64,000 nt of DNA from Conyzicola nivalis (GTDB lineage: Bacteria; Actinomycetota; Actinomycetes; Actinomycetales; Microbacteriaceae). How positions within the stretch are numbered: the stretch's first letter is position 1; every line of letters starts with the position of its first letter. Under the pieces are notes generated by a model that was not told where the DNA came from, made no database searches, and saw only the letters and a list, made by a program, of their open reading frames with translations. The stretch covers positions 558,001 to 622,000 of the forward strand of contig NZ_BMGB01000001.1 of NCBI RefSeq assembly GCF_014639655.1, in the 5' to 3' direction. Below, in pieces: positions 1 through 7,812 of this stretch. The translations under genes were made by a program, and so were the position numbers.

Positions 1-823
1 TGGGGATGAAGATCGGGAAGGCGACGATGAGGTCGGCGTCGAGCAGGTCGAGCTGCTCGCTCGAGATGTCGACCGAGAAGCCGCTCGAGTTGGCGGGTAG
101 TGCCGCGATCTCGGGCGACTGCGCGAAGCCGAGGCGCTCGAGGAAGCTCACACGCTCGCTGCCCTCGATGTAGGCACCCCAGCCTTCACTGGTCTTGGTA
201 GCGGCGGAGACGGTGAGTCCCTCCCACTCGGGGTGTGCGGCCGCGGCCTCCTCGTAGGTCGCGTCGACCTCGGCGAGCAGCTCGTCGCCCTTCTCTTTCA
301 GGCCGAGCGCGCTCGAGACGAGGTCCATCTGCTCGTCCATGGTGGTGAGGTAGCTGGTCTTGCCCTCGGGCACCCCGACGGTCGTCGCGATCGACGAGAG
401 CTTGTCGTAGCGCTCCTGGTCGCCCGAGCTCTTCGTGTCGAGAATCAGGTCGGGCTCGAGGGCCGCGATCGCCTCGTACGAGGGTTCGAGCGTCTCGATG
501 ATCTCGGGGGCGGTGTCGTAGAGACCCTCCGCCCAGGGTCCGACACCCTCGCCGCCGAAGCTGAGCCAGTCGGAGGCGCCGACCGGCTGCACGCCGAGGG
601 CGAGCGCGGTCTCGGCATCGCCCCAGCCCAGGGCGACGATGCGCACGGGCTTTTCCTCGACCGTGACGTCGCCGAACTCGGTCGACACGGTGACGGGGAA
701 CGCCTCGCTCGACGCGCCGGAGTCGGACGATCCCTCGTCGACGGGCGCGGTGCCGCCGGAGCAGGCGGTGAGGGCGAGGGCGGCGACGGCGATTGCGGCC
801 ACGCCTGCGGTTCTGAATCTCAT
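1..823 (-). CDS. Iron-siderophore ABC transporter substrate-binding lipoprotein (3' end outside window)
   Basis: This is the FecB/FepB-type receptor of an iron-siderophore importer, anchored on the outer face of the membrane. The first 274 codons are visible and no stop is reached before the window edge. The N-terminus has a short basic start, a hydrophobic stretch and a lipobox L-T-A-C with the lipidated Cys at residue 21. After it come the periplasmic-binding-protein features of the family: a strand V-R-I-V-A-L, the G-D-A-E region, and the E-P-D-L-I-L segment followed by a helix-rich C-lobe. Family members are about 320-350 residues, so roughly 50-70 residues are missing. It is divergent from the two permeases and the ATPase at 938-3875, with an iron-box-like operator between them, so the four genes should form one iron-regulated transporter. 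The siderophore cannot be told from sequence. Confidence 0.9.
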   Translation of the reverse strand, partial: MRFRTAGVAAIAVAALALTACSGGTAPVDEGSSDSGASSEAFPVTVSTEFGDVTVEEKPVRIVALGWGDAETALALGVQPVGASDWLSFGGEGVGPWAEGLYDTAPEIIETLEPSYEAIAALEPDLILDTKSSGDQERYDKLSSIATTVGVPEGKTSYLTTMDEQMDLVSSALGLKEKGDELLAEVDATYEEAAAAHPEWEGLTVSAATKTSEGWGAYIEGSERVSFLERLGFAQSPEIAALPANSSGFSVDISSEQLDLLDADLIVAFPIFIP

Positions 824-912
824 GCGGTGATGAGCCTTCCTGGTAGTGCCGGGCGCGCGGATCGACGGGCTTCGGAACGGAACTGGTGGCATCGGTCGGG
901 CCGGTGCACATG

Positions 913-931
913 CAAGGGTAGCCTAAGCTAA
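913..931. promoter_or_regulatory. DtxR/IdeR-like iron box between divergent siderophore-transport genes
   Basis: The 19 bases agree with the IdeR/DtxR consensus TWAGGTWAGSCTWACCTWA at about 15 positions, with the core GTAGCCTAA intact. The site lies 90 bases upstream of the lipoprotein start and ends 6 bases before the permease ATG at 938, so it could repress both directions. Binding is inferred. Confidence 0.7.
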
Positions 932-937
932 GACCAA

Positions 938-1978
938 ATGACCGCCGAGAAATCCGTGAACGCACCAGCGCGGGTGCGCTCTGTGCCGACCCGCGCTGCC
1001 GGTCTCGCGGTGGCCATTGTGCTCCTCGTCCTCGCCGTCGCCGCCAGCATCACCATCGGTTCGCGTCAGATCCCGCTCGACGTGATCGCGCAGACGCTCT
1101 TCGGCGGGGCGCGGCAGTCGAACGACGCGATCGTGTTGCTCGACTCGCGGCTTCCCCGCACGTGCATCGCGATCGTCGCGGGCCTCGCCCTCGGTGTGGC
1201 GGGCGCCCTCACCCAGGCGGTGACGCGCAATCCGCTCGCCGACCCCGGCATCCTCGGTGTGACCTCCGGTTCGGCGTTCGCCGTCGCGATCGCGGTAGGC
1301 GTGCTCGGCATCACGACCGTGCAGGGCTACCTCTGGTTCGCGTTCGGCGGCGCTCTGCTCGCGACCATGGTCGTCTACGTGATCGGCTCGATCGGCCGCG
1401 AGGGCGCCAGCCCGGTCCGCCTGACCCTCACCGGCGTCGCGCTCGGGGCGGTGTTGAGCGGAATCGTCTCGGCCATGTTGCTCGCCGACCCGGAAGGATT
1501 CGCCGCCATGCAGGCGTGGGAGTCGGGCTCGCTCGAAGGTCGCGGCTGGGACGGGTTCGTTCCGGTGCTGCCCTTCGTCGCCGTCGGCTGCGTGCTCGCC
1601 TTCCTCATCTCCCGGTCGCTCAACGCGATCTCGCTGGGCGACGACCTCGCCTCGTCGCTCGGCGCGCGAGTGCGGCTGACGCGCACCCTCGCGATCGTCG
1701 CGGTGAGCCTGCTCGCCGGGGGAGCCACAGCCATCGCCGGACCGATCGCCTTTGTCGGCCTGATGGTGCCGCACGTCGCGCGCTGGATGGTCGGCCCCGA
1801 CCAGCGCTGGATCGTGGCCTACTCGATCGTGCTCGGCCCGATCCTCCTGCTCGTCGCCGACGTCGTCGGCCGGGTCGTGTTGCGCCCCGGCGAACTGCCC
1901 GCCGGCATCGTGACCGCCTGCATCGGGGCTCCCGTGCTCATCGCGCTGGTGCGCCGCCAGAAGGCGTTCGGCCTGTGA
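938..1978 (+). CDS. FecCD-family iron-siderophore ABC transporter permease 1
   Basis: This is an integral membrane subunit of the siderophore importer, 346 residues, the usual size for FecCD permeases with 9-10 membrane spans. Two family signatures are visible: TRNPLADPGILGVTSGS in the first third and GPIAFVGLMVPHVARW near the C-terminus, the latter belonging to the ATPase-coupling region. The ATG at 938 has no convincing Shine-Dalgarno sequence and lies directly behind the iron box, so translation could be leaderless; an in-frame GTG at 956 is an alternative. The stop overlaps the GTG start of permease 2 by four bases (GTGA), which indicates translational coupling. Confidence 0.92.
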   Translation: MTAEKSVNAPARVRSVPTRAAGLAVAIVLLVLAVAASITIGSRQIPLDVIAQTLFGGARQSNDAIVLLDSRLPRTCIAIVAGLALGVAGALTQAVTRNPLADPGILGVTSGSAFAVAIAVGVLGITTVQGYLWFAFGGALLATMVVYVIGSIGREGASPVRLTLTGVALGAVLSGIVSAMLLADPEGFAAMQAWESGSLEGRGWDGFVPVLPFVAVGCVLAFLISRSLNAISLGDDLASSLGARVRLTRTLAIVAVSLLAGGATAIAGPIAFVGLMVPHVARWMVGPDQRWIVAYSIVLGPILLLVADVVGRVVLRPGELPAGIVTACIGAPVLIALVRRQKAFGL

Positions 1979-3084
1979 ACGCCGTGACGGATGCGGCCGC
2001 CGGGAATGCGCCGGCCCCGGATGCGACGAGCGCGCAGACGGCCGCCGCCAAGGCCCGCAGGTCCGCGTCATCCGTTCGCCTTCCCCTGCTCGGCACCGTC
2101 GTCGCCAAACGGCAGCTCGTGGTGCTCGGCTCGCTCGCCGTCGCCCTGCTCGTGCTCTCGCTCGTCGCGCTCGGAACCGGCGACTACCCGCTCAGCGTCG
2201 GCCAGGTGGTCACCGCCATGTTCGCCACCGACGGTGGCTTCGCCACGACGATCGTGCTCGAGTGGCGGCTGCCGCGCGTGCTCGTCGCCCTCGTGTTCGG
2301 CGCGGCGCTCGCGCTGTCGGGCGCGGTCTTCCAGTCGCTCACCCGCAACCCGCTCGGCTCTCCCGACATCATCGGGTTCGCCACCGGTTCGTACACCGGC
2401 GCGCTGCTCGTCATCACCCTCGTCGGCGACAGCTACCTGTCGACCGCGGGCGGGGCCGTCGTGGGCGGCCTGGCGAGCGCGCTCGTCGTCTACCTGCTGG
2501 CCTACCGCCGCGGCATCCAGGGTTTCCGGCTCATCATCGTGGGCATCGCCGTGACCGCGATCCTGCACGCCTTCAACACCTGGCTGCTGCTGCGGGCCCA
2601 GGTCGAGGTGGCGATGGCGGCCTCGATCTGGGGCGCCGGATCGATCTCGCTCGTCGGCTGGGAGCAGGCCCTCCCCGCCTTCGCTGTGCTGGGGGTGCTC
2701 GCCGTCCTCGTGCTGGTGCTCAGCGGCGGGCTGCGCCAGCTCGAGCTCGGCGACGACGCGGCGAAAGCGCACGGCATGCGCGTGGAACCCGCGCGGCTCG
2801 CCCTGCTCGTTGTGGGCGTCGCGCTCATCGCCGTCGTCACCGCGAGCTCCGGGCCGATCGCCTTCGTCGCGCTCGCGGCCCCGCAGATCGCGAGCCGCCT
2901 GACGAGGAGCGCGGGCGTGCCGCTCGTAGCGAGCGCCCTGACCGGCGCGTTGCTGCTGCTCGCCGCCGACTTCGTCGCCCAGCACGTGCTGCCGGCCGCG
3001 GTGCCGGTCGGCATGGTCACCGTCGTGATCGGCGGACTCTATCTCATCGGTCTCCTCATCAGCCAGGCAAGGAAACAGACATGA
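1975..3084 (+). CDS. FecCD-family iron-siderophore ABC transporter permease 2
   Basis: This is the second membrane subunit, 369 residues from the GTG at 1975. The open frame continues upstream inside permease 1, but the 4-base GTGA overlap is the natural start. The first 40 or so residues are an Ala/Pro-rich cytoplasmic tail before the first membrane span (LVVLGSLAVALLVLSLVALG). The family signatures are LTRNPLGSPDIIGFATG and SSGPIAFVALAAPQIASRL. It presumably forms a heterodimer with permease 1, as FepD/FepG do. Its last codons overlap the ATPase start by four bases (ATGA). Confidence 0.9.
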   Translation: MNAVTDAAAGNAPAPDATSAQTAAAKARRSASSVRLPLLGTVVAKRQLVVLGSLAVALLVLSLVALGTGDYPLSVGQVVTAMFATDGGFATTIVLEWRLPRVLVALVFGAALALSGAVFQSLTRNPLGSPDIIGFATGSYTGALLVITLVGDSYLSTAGGAVVGGLASALVVYLLAYRRGIQGFRLIIVGIAVTAILHAFNTWLLLRAQVEVAMAASIWGAGSISLVGWEQALPAFAVLGVLAVLVLVLSGGLRQLELGDDAAKAHGMRVEPARLALLVVGVALIAVVTASSGPIAFVALAAPQIASRLTRSAGVPLVASALTGALLLLAADFVAQHVLPAAVPVGMVTVVIGGLYLIGLLISQARKQT

Positions 3085-3875
3085 CCGCACCACGACTGCA
3101 CGCCGACGGGGTGACCCTGGCCTACGACCAGCGGGTCATCTCGCGCGACCTCTCGGCGGAGATCCCCGACGGTTCGTTCACCGTGATCGTCGGTCCCAAC
3201 GCGTGCGGCAAGTCGACCCTGCTGCGGTCCTTCGCCCGCTTGCTCAAGCCGGGCGCCGGCAGCGTGGTGCTCGACGGCAAGGCGATCGACCGGTACAAGC
3301 CGAAGGAGGTCGCGCGCACGATCGGCCTGCTGCCACAGACCTCGGTGGCGCCCGAGGGCATCACCGTCGCCGACCTCGTCGCCCGGGGGCGCTACCCGCA
3401 CCAGAATCTCATCCGGCAGTGGTCGGCGTCCGACGAGGCCGCCCTCTGGGCCGCGATGGAGGCGACGAGTGTCGAGTCGCTTGCTACCCGCCAGCTCGAC
3501 GAACTCTCGGGCGGCCAGCGCCAACGCGTGTGGGTCGCGATGGCCCTCGCTCAGCAGACCCCCATCCTGCTGCTCGACGAACCGACGACCTATCTCGACA
3601 TCGCCCATCAGATCGACCTGCTCGATCTCTTCGCCAACCTGCACCGCGCCGGCAACACGATCGTGGCCGTGCTGCACGACCTCAACCACGCCGCGCGCTA
3701 CGCCTCCCACCTCATCGTGATGAAGGACGGCGAGATCGTCACGACCGGCGCACCGCGTGACGTCGTGACCGCCGAGCTCGTCGACGACGTGTTCGGCCTG
3801 TCCTGCCTCGTGATCGACGACCCGGTGTCGCACACCCCGCTCGTGATCCCGAAGAGCGGGCAGTGGCAGGACTAG
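3081..3875 (+). CDS. Iron-siderophore ABC transporter ATP-binding protein
   Basis: This is the cytoplasmic ATPase (FepC/FecE type, 264 residues) that energises the two permeases. All nucleotide-binding motifs are intact: Walker A GPNACGKST (residues 38-46), signature LSGGQ (142-146), Walker B ILLLDEP (162-168), the D-loop YLDI and the switch His in LHDLNH (His200). The start overlaps the permease stop (ATGA), so the three genes are translationally coupled. Its TAG stop overlaps the TAG stop of the oppositely transcribed gene at 3872 through the palindrome CTAG, leaving no intergenic space. Confidence 0.95.
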   Translation: MTAPRLHADGVTLAYDQRVISRDLSAEIPDGSFTVIVGPNACGKSTLLRSFARLLKPGAGSVVLDGKAIDRYKPKEVARTIGLLPQTSVAPEGITVADLVARGRYPHQNLIRQWSASDEAALWAAMEATSVESLATRQLDELSGGQRQRVWVAMALAQQTPILLLDEPTTYLDIAHQIDLLDLFANLHRAGNTIVAVLHDLNHAARYASHLIVMKDGEIVTTGAPRDVVTAELVDDVFGLSCLVIDDPVSHTPLVIPKSGQWQD

Positions 3876-4825
3876 AGGCGCGGCCCGACGAGGCCTAGCC
3901 GGGCGATCCGGGCCCTGGCCGCGACCTCCGAGGTCGACTCCGTGCCCAGCACCGCGCCCACAAAACGCAGCACGACACGGGTGGCGAACACGACGGGCAG
4001 CGGCGACCGCTTGAGCCCGAGCATGTCCCGGTATTCGCGGGGGATCGAGGCCACCGCGCCCGCGAACAGAACGCGGTAGGCGGGAAGCATCGATCTGCGC
4101 AGCGGCGGATTGCGGATGAACCGCACGGCCTCGGCGACGCGTTCGTCGCTCTTCAGCGTGCCGGCCGCGCGGAAGGAATCGAGTTGCGCGCGCAGTTCGG
4201 CCTCGGAGCGCGGGGGCGCCTGCACCCCGACGAGTTCCCCGGCCTTCGCCCACTCGCGCACGTAGGCGTCCGCGCCACCCGGGATCGGGCCGCCCCACAG
4301 CTCGTGGCAGGACAGGAACGCGTCGGTGAATACCACGTGCACCCAGGCGAGCAACTCGGGGTCGCCCGCGGCATAGGGCCGGGTGACCCCCTGCGCATCC
4401 GAATATTCGCCGACGACGCGGTCATGAAAGCGACCGACTCTGGATGACTCGGCCACCGCCACAGCGGTGTCCGCGAAGGTCACGGTGACGAGCCATTGGA
4501 TCGTGCCGGAGAGCCGCCCGAGCGGATCCTCGCGATAGCGCGACCAGTCGTGCACACCCGCCATCGCGCCGGGGTGCAGCGTCTGCATCAGCAGGGCGCG
4601 GATGCCCGCGACGAGCGTCGGGATGCCGCCGTGCACGGCCCAGGCCGCCGAACCCACGCCGAAGTACCCGGCGTCGTCGCCGTCGGCGATTTTGTCTACC
4701 CAGCGCGGTTTGCCGTCGCTGCTTCCCGAGAACGTGGTGAGCAGGTGCGAGCGCCACGTCGCGACGTTGCGGTCAACGGCCCCGCGGACCTGTGCGAACG
4801 GGCCGCGAGCCGACGCGCCGGTCAC
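3872..4825 (-). CDS. MpaB-family (DUF2236) putative heme oxygenase/dehydrogenase
   Basis: This 317-residue protein fits the DUF2236/MpaB family, whose studied members (latex-clearing protein, MpaB) bind heme b. Visible family features are QTLHPGAMAGVHDWS near residue 75, the arginine-rich R-Y-R-E-D-P-L-G-R-L segment, and a CHELWGGP region that carries a conserved His. The reading frame is open far upstream, but the GTG at 4825 overlaps the stop of the small gene before it (GTGA), so I place the start there. It is the last gene of a four-gene minus-strand group. No substrate can be assigned. Confidence 0.82.
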   Translation of the reverse strand: MTGASARGPFAQVRGAVDRNVATWRSHLLTTFSGSSDGKPRWVDKIADGDDAGYFGVGSAAWAVHGGIPTLVAGIRALLMQTLHPGAMAGVHDWSRYREDPLGRLSGTIQWLVTVTFADTAVAVAESSRVGRFHDRVVGEYSDAQGVTRPYAAGDPELLAWVHVVFTDAFLSCHELWGGPIPGGADAYVREWAKAGELVGVQAPPRSEAELRAQLDSFRAAGTLKSDERVAEAVRFIRNPPLRRSMLPAYRVLFAGAVASIPREYRDMLGLKRSPLPVVFATRVVLRFVGAVLGTESTSEVAARARIARLGLVGPRL

Positions 4826-5049
4826 GAGTAGTCGGCACCCGGCCAGCCGGCTTGGCGGTACTCGAACTCGCTCGCGTTCTCGCTGCCTTCGCCGCCGTCG
4901 ACGAGCTCCCAGAGCATCTCTTCGCCCTCGTTGTCGCCGGAGACCGGCCGCACGAAGCTCTTCTGCGGCAGACCGCCGATGAATTCCAGTTCGATGCTCT
5001 CGGTGCCGTCGCTGCCGACGAGTTGGGCCGTGTAGGTGGAGTCGCTCAT
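4822..5049 (-). CDS. Small conserved-looking protein of unknown function (75 aa)
   Basis: I do not recognise this family. The product is 75 residues, acidic (many Glu and Asp), with no membrane segment or signal peptide, and ends in a Gly/Tyr-containing tail. Its composition and a hydrophobic pattern of alternating strands (TAQLVG, SIELEFIGG, KSFVRPVSG, EMLWELVDG) suggest a small beta-rich domain. It starts with ATG, and a TATCGT hexamer lies six bases upstream, so translation may be leaderless. Its stop overlaps the MpaB-type gene by four bases, which supports a real coupled gene and perhaps a functional link. Confidence 0.7.
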   Translation of the reverse strand: MSDSTYTAQLVGSDGTESIELEFIGGLPQKSFVRPVSGDNEGEEMLWELVDGGEGSENASEFEYRQAGWPGADYS

Positions 5050-5081
5050 CCTTCGACGATACGTCGCGGGGAGGAGGCTGA

Positions 5082-5474
5082 CTAGGGGCCGGGGTGTTCG
5101 CCCAGCAACCTGTCGATGTCGCGTCGGTCCTTTTTGGTCGGCCGCCCGGCGCCGCGGTCACGCACGGCGGTGAGCACGCGCTCCTCACGCGGAGGGGGCG
5201 GGGGAGTGAGGTCCTCGAAGCATTCGGCGGCGACGGGCGCGCTCACGCGCTTCACGATGAGCCGCCGCACGATGAGGATGCGTTCACCCTCTCCGGTGCG
5301 CACCCGCACCTCGTCGCCGATGCGCACCGGCTGCGCGGCCTTGGCGCGCTCGTCGTTCACTCGCACGTGCCCGGCCTTGCTCGCGGCGGTCGCGGCCGAA
5401 CGCGTCTTGAGCACGCGAACCGCCCAGATCCAACTGTCGACGCGCACCGAACCGGGCGCCGTGACGTTGCTCAC
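5082..5474 (-). CDS. S4-domain RNA-binding protein (Hsp15-like)
   Basis: This 130-residue protein has an N-terminal S4 RNA-binding domain: R-V-D-S-W-I-W-A-V-R-V-L-K-T-R-S-A-A, then the basic helix and the loop GHVRVNDERAKAAQPVRIGDEV. It belongs to the Hsp15/YrfH-like single-S4 proteins, which bind free 50S ribosomal subunits carrying stalled nascent chains. The C-terminus is proline-rich (PPPPPREE) followed by a basic helix. The GTG at 5474 lies two bases after the stop of the acyltransferase gene, so the two are probably cotranslated. Function is inferred from the family only. Confidence 0.85.
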   Translation of the reverse strand: MSNVTAPGSVRVDSWIWAVRVLKTRSAATAASKAGHVRVNDERAKAAQPVRIGDEVRVRTGEGERILIVRRLIVKRVSAPVAAECFEDLTPPPPPREERVLTAVRDRGAGRPTKKDRRDIDRLLGEHPGP

Positions 5475-5476
5475 GA

Positions 5477-6256
5477 CTACGCCCGCTTCTCCGCGGCCTC
5501 GCGGGCCTTGCGCTCCTTGCGAGCTTTCTCGGCGACGGCGGCGACCTCGGGGGTGGGCGCGGTTCCGCCGAGTCGGGCGGGCTGCCACCAGGCGCCGGTG
5601 CCGTCGGTGGGGTAGCGCTCCTGCAGCGAGTGGACCAGCGACTGCAGCGTGTGCTGCAGCTCACGGGTTACGGCGGCCGCGTCATCCGTCTCGCTGGGGA
5701 GGATGGGCGCCCCGATCGCGAAGCCGACGGGCACACCGAACTTCTGGCGGAGCGTCGATCCGACCGCCTTCGTGAGCAGGCGCTGGCCGCCCCACACCGC
5801 GACGGGGATCACCGGCACGCCGGCCTCGGCGGCCATGCGGATCGCGCCCGACTTGAGTTCACGCACCTCGAACGAGGCGCTCACGCCGCCCTCGGGGAAG
5901 ATGCCGAGCATCTCGCCGTCGCGCAGCGCCCGCACGGCGAGGCGGTAGGCGTCGGCTCCGGCCTTCATGTCGACCGGGATGTGGCGCATGCCGCGCAGCA
6001 GGAATCCGACGCCCGGCTTGTCGAACGCTCCCTTGGTCGCGAGGAAGCGCACGTGGCGGCGGTTGCGCATCCACACCACCCACTCGGTGAGGGCGAAGTC
6101 CAGGTAGCCGAAGTGGGTGATCGCGAGCACGGCGCCCCCGGTCTCGGGAAGGTGCTCCGCTCCCGTCACCGTCGGTTTGACACCGAGCAGACCGAACAGG
6201 GTGCGCCCGGCACCGATTGCCACTCCGTAGATGGGGTCAGCCCCGCGCCTCGTCAT
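5477..6256 (-). CDS. Lysophospholipid acyltransferase family protein (PlsC type)
   Basis: This 259-residue protein is a glycerolipid acyltransferase of the PlsC superfamily, expected to transfer an acyl chain to lysophosphatidic acid or a related lipid at the inner membrane. The catalytic H-x4-D motif is HFGYLD (His48, Asp53) and the acceptor-binding motif is FPEGG (120-124), a variant of the usual FPEGT. The C-terminus, after residue 220, is an Ala/Lys/Arg/Glu-rich helix. It heads a minus-strand operon with the S4 protein directly behind it. A second PlsC-type gene lies at 20532, so the two may differ in substrate. Confidence 0.88.
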   Translation of the reverse strand: MTRRGADPIYGVAIGAGRTLFGLLGVKPTVTGAEHLPETGGAVLAITHFGYLDFALTEWVVWMRNRRHVRFLATKGAFDKPGVGFLLRGMRHIPVDMKAGADAYRLAVRALRDGEMLGIFPEGGVSASFEVRELKSGAIRMAAEAGVPVIPVAVWGGQRLLTKAVGSTLRQKFGVPVGFAIGAPILPSETDDAAAVTRELQHTLQSLVHSLQERYPTDGTGAWWQPARLGGTAPTPEVAAVAEKARKERKAREAAEKRA

Positions 6257-6357
6257 GGGTTCAGGATACGGCCTGCGTCGGAGGCGTTGCCCGGCCCGCT
6301 GGCGCCCGGTATTATCCGGCGGACCGGACGGGCGTGCTGATCGCGCGAATAGGTGGC

Positions 6358-6376
6358 CGAGGTTAGGTCTGCCATA
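6358..6376. promoter_or_regulatory. Possible DtxR/IdeR half-site region upstream of siderophore-interacting protein
   Basis: The left arm AGGTTAGG matches the iron-box consensus exactly, and about 13 of 19 positions agree overall. A second TTAGG element follows at 6378-6382, just before the ATG at 6385. The weaker match than at 913 makes this tentative, but the function of the gene downstream supports iron control. Confidence 0.45.
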
Positions 6377-6384
6377 CTTAGGCG

Positions 6385-7350
6385 ATGCTTACTTCCAGCG
6401 AGACGCTCGTCGCCCGACCGACGACCGTCCCGGATTCCCGTCCGGCGTACCGGCCGTTCCGGGTGCGGGTGCGTCGCGTGACCCCGTTGAGCGAGCACTT
6501 CGTGCGCGTCACCTTCACCGGCGACGACCTCGCGACGTTCGGCACGCTCGGCCTCGACCAGCGCATCAACCTCGTCTTCCCGCTCCCCGGGATCGGCTTC
6601 AGCGACTGTGGCTGGGACGACGCACAGCCGTTGGCCGACGGCCACTGGTACTCGAAGTGGCGCGCGCTGCCCAACGAGGCACGCAATCCGCTCCGGGTCT
6701 ACACGGTGCGCGACATCCGCCCGCTCGAGCGCGAGCTCGATGTGGACTTCGTCGTGCACGGCGACGGTCCGGCAGCGCGCTGGCTGGCGGCCGTGAGCGT
6801 CGGCGCCGAGATCATCGTCATCGGACCGGACGCGCTGAGCGAGAAGTCGAGCGCCGGAAGCGACTGGCACCCGGGAGCGGCGCGGAACCTGCTGCTCGTG
6901 GGCGACGCCACGGCGGCGCCCGCCATCGCATCCATCCTCGAGTCCCTGCCGCCCGAGCGCGCGGCCCACGCCATCATCGAGATTCCGGACGCCGCCGACC
7001 GCTTCGAGATCCGCCACTCCGCGCGGGTTACCGTCGACTGGATCTCGAGGGACGACGCTGCCCCCGGCGGCCGACTGCTTCCCGCCGTCCACGAGTGGGT
7101 CGCCGACCGACCCGACGTCGTCGGATCGACGCTCGCGGCAGCCGCGCAGACCGTCGTCGAGTCGACCGATCCCGACGCGATCCTCTGGGACGTGCCGGAG
7201 GCGCCGGAGGGGGCGAGCCTCTACGCCTGGGTCGCGGGCGAGGCGGGCGCCATCACGAGCATCCGCCGCTACCTCGTGCGCGACGTGGGCATCGACCGCG
7301 GGCAGGTGGCCTTTATGGGCTACTGGCGTAACGGACGCTCGAACGACTGA
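6385..7350 (+). CDS. Siderophore-interacting FAD protein (SIP family ferric-siderophore reductase)
   Basis: This 321-residue flavoprotein is expected to release iron from imported ferric siderophores by reduction in the cytoplasm. The FAD-binding motif R-x-Y-T is seen as RVYTVR (residues 104-109), followed by the H-G-D-G-P-A segment that contacts the flavin. The C-terminal nucleotide-binding part shows GDATAAPA (173-180), GEAGAITSIRRYL, and the family ending G-Y-W-R-x-G. The substrate is probably that of the importer at 1-3875, although five unrelated genes lie between. ATG 6385 is preceded by TTAGG elements rather than a clear ribosome site. Confidence 0.92.
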   Translation: MLTSSETLVARPTTVPDSRPAYRPFRVRVRRVTPLSEHFVRVTFTGDDLATFGTLGLDQRINLVFPLPGIGFSDCGWDDAQPLADGHWYSKWRALPNEARNPLRVYTVRDIRPLERELDVDFVVHGDGPAARWLAAVSVGAEIIVIGPDALSEKSSAGSDWHPGAARNLLLVGDATAAPAIASILESLPPERAAHAIIEIPDAADRFEIRHSARVTVDWISRDDAAPGGRLLPAVHEWVADRPDVVGSTLAAAAQTVVESTDPDAILWDVPEAPEGASLYAWVAGEAGAITSIRRYLVRDVGIDRGQVAFMGYWRNGRSND

Positions 7351-7356
7351 CCGCCG

Positions 7357-7803
7357 CTAGTTCGCGACCGCGAGCTCCGATTTCCAGCGCACGAGCGAGC
7401 GCACGGTGTCGGAGGCGTCGTCGGCGAGCCGGTCCATCACGTCGGCCGGAACGAAGAAGTTGACGGCGAGCCAGCCGCGCACCGTCTCCGACTCGTCGTC
7501 GGCGAGCGAACGCAGGATGTCGCACGGCACCGACTCGTTGCGGGCCAGGCATGCGCGCACGCCCGCGTCGGGATCGTGGGCGAGTGCCTCGAACAGGTCT
7601 TCGGGCGCGTGGTAGCTGCTCGCTACGCTCTCGCGGATCTTCGGGTTCTCGTGGGTCGCGAGCAGTCGCAACCGCGCGATCTTCGACTCGGTCACCGCGG
7701 GGGCGGGATGCAGCGCGGCCGCCTCCTCGGGCGTGAGCATGACGGGGGCGTGGTCGCGCATGGCCTGGCGCTGCGCCGGGGTGTTGAATCGGATGCAGGA
7801 CAT
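7357..7803 (-). CDS. 26-residue alpha-helical repeat protein (leucine-rich-variant/HEAT-like)
   Basis: This 148-residue protein is built of repeats with an exact 26-residue period at 47-72, 73-98 and 99-124, with a partial fourth from 125. The repeat pattern is x-L-A-x-D-x4-V-R-x3-A-x-N-x2-V-P-x-D-x-L, which resembles the leucine-rich repeat variant (LRV) and HEAT-type solenoids that mediate protein contacts. The N-terminal 46 residues contain a single Cys and no iron-sulfur Cys cluster of the kind found in the Azotobacter LRV protein. It lies 9 bases from the DUF1295 gene upstream and is probably cotranscribed with it. The cellular role is unknown. Confidence 0.75.
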   Translation of the reverse strand: MSCIRFNTPAQRQAMRDHAPVMLTPEEAAALHPAPAVTESKIARLRLLATHENPKIRESVASSYHAPEDLFEALAHDPDAGVRACLARNESVPCDILRSLADDESETVRGWLAVNFFVPADVMDRLADDASDTVRSLVRWKSELAVAN

Positions 7804-7812
7804 GCGTCAACG

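Noticed and set aside
1162-1974. Long N-terminal extension of permease 2
   Set aside because: It is Arg-rich out-of-frame sequence inside permease 1; the GTG overlapping the stop of permease 1 is the start.
3872-5188. Apparent fusion of the MpaB-type gene with 121 extra N-terminal residues
   Set aside because: The extension is encoded out of frame over the small gene at 4822 and the end of the S4 gene. The GTGA overlap at 4825 gives a natural start.
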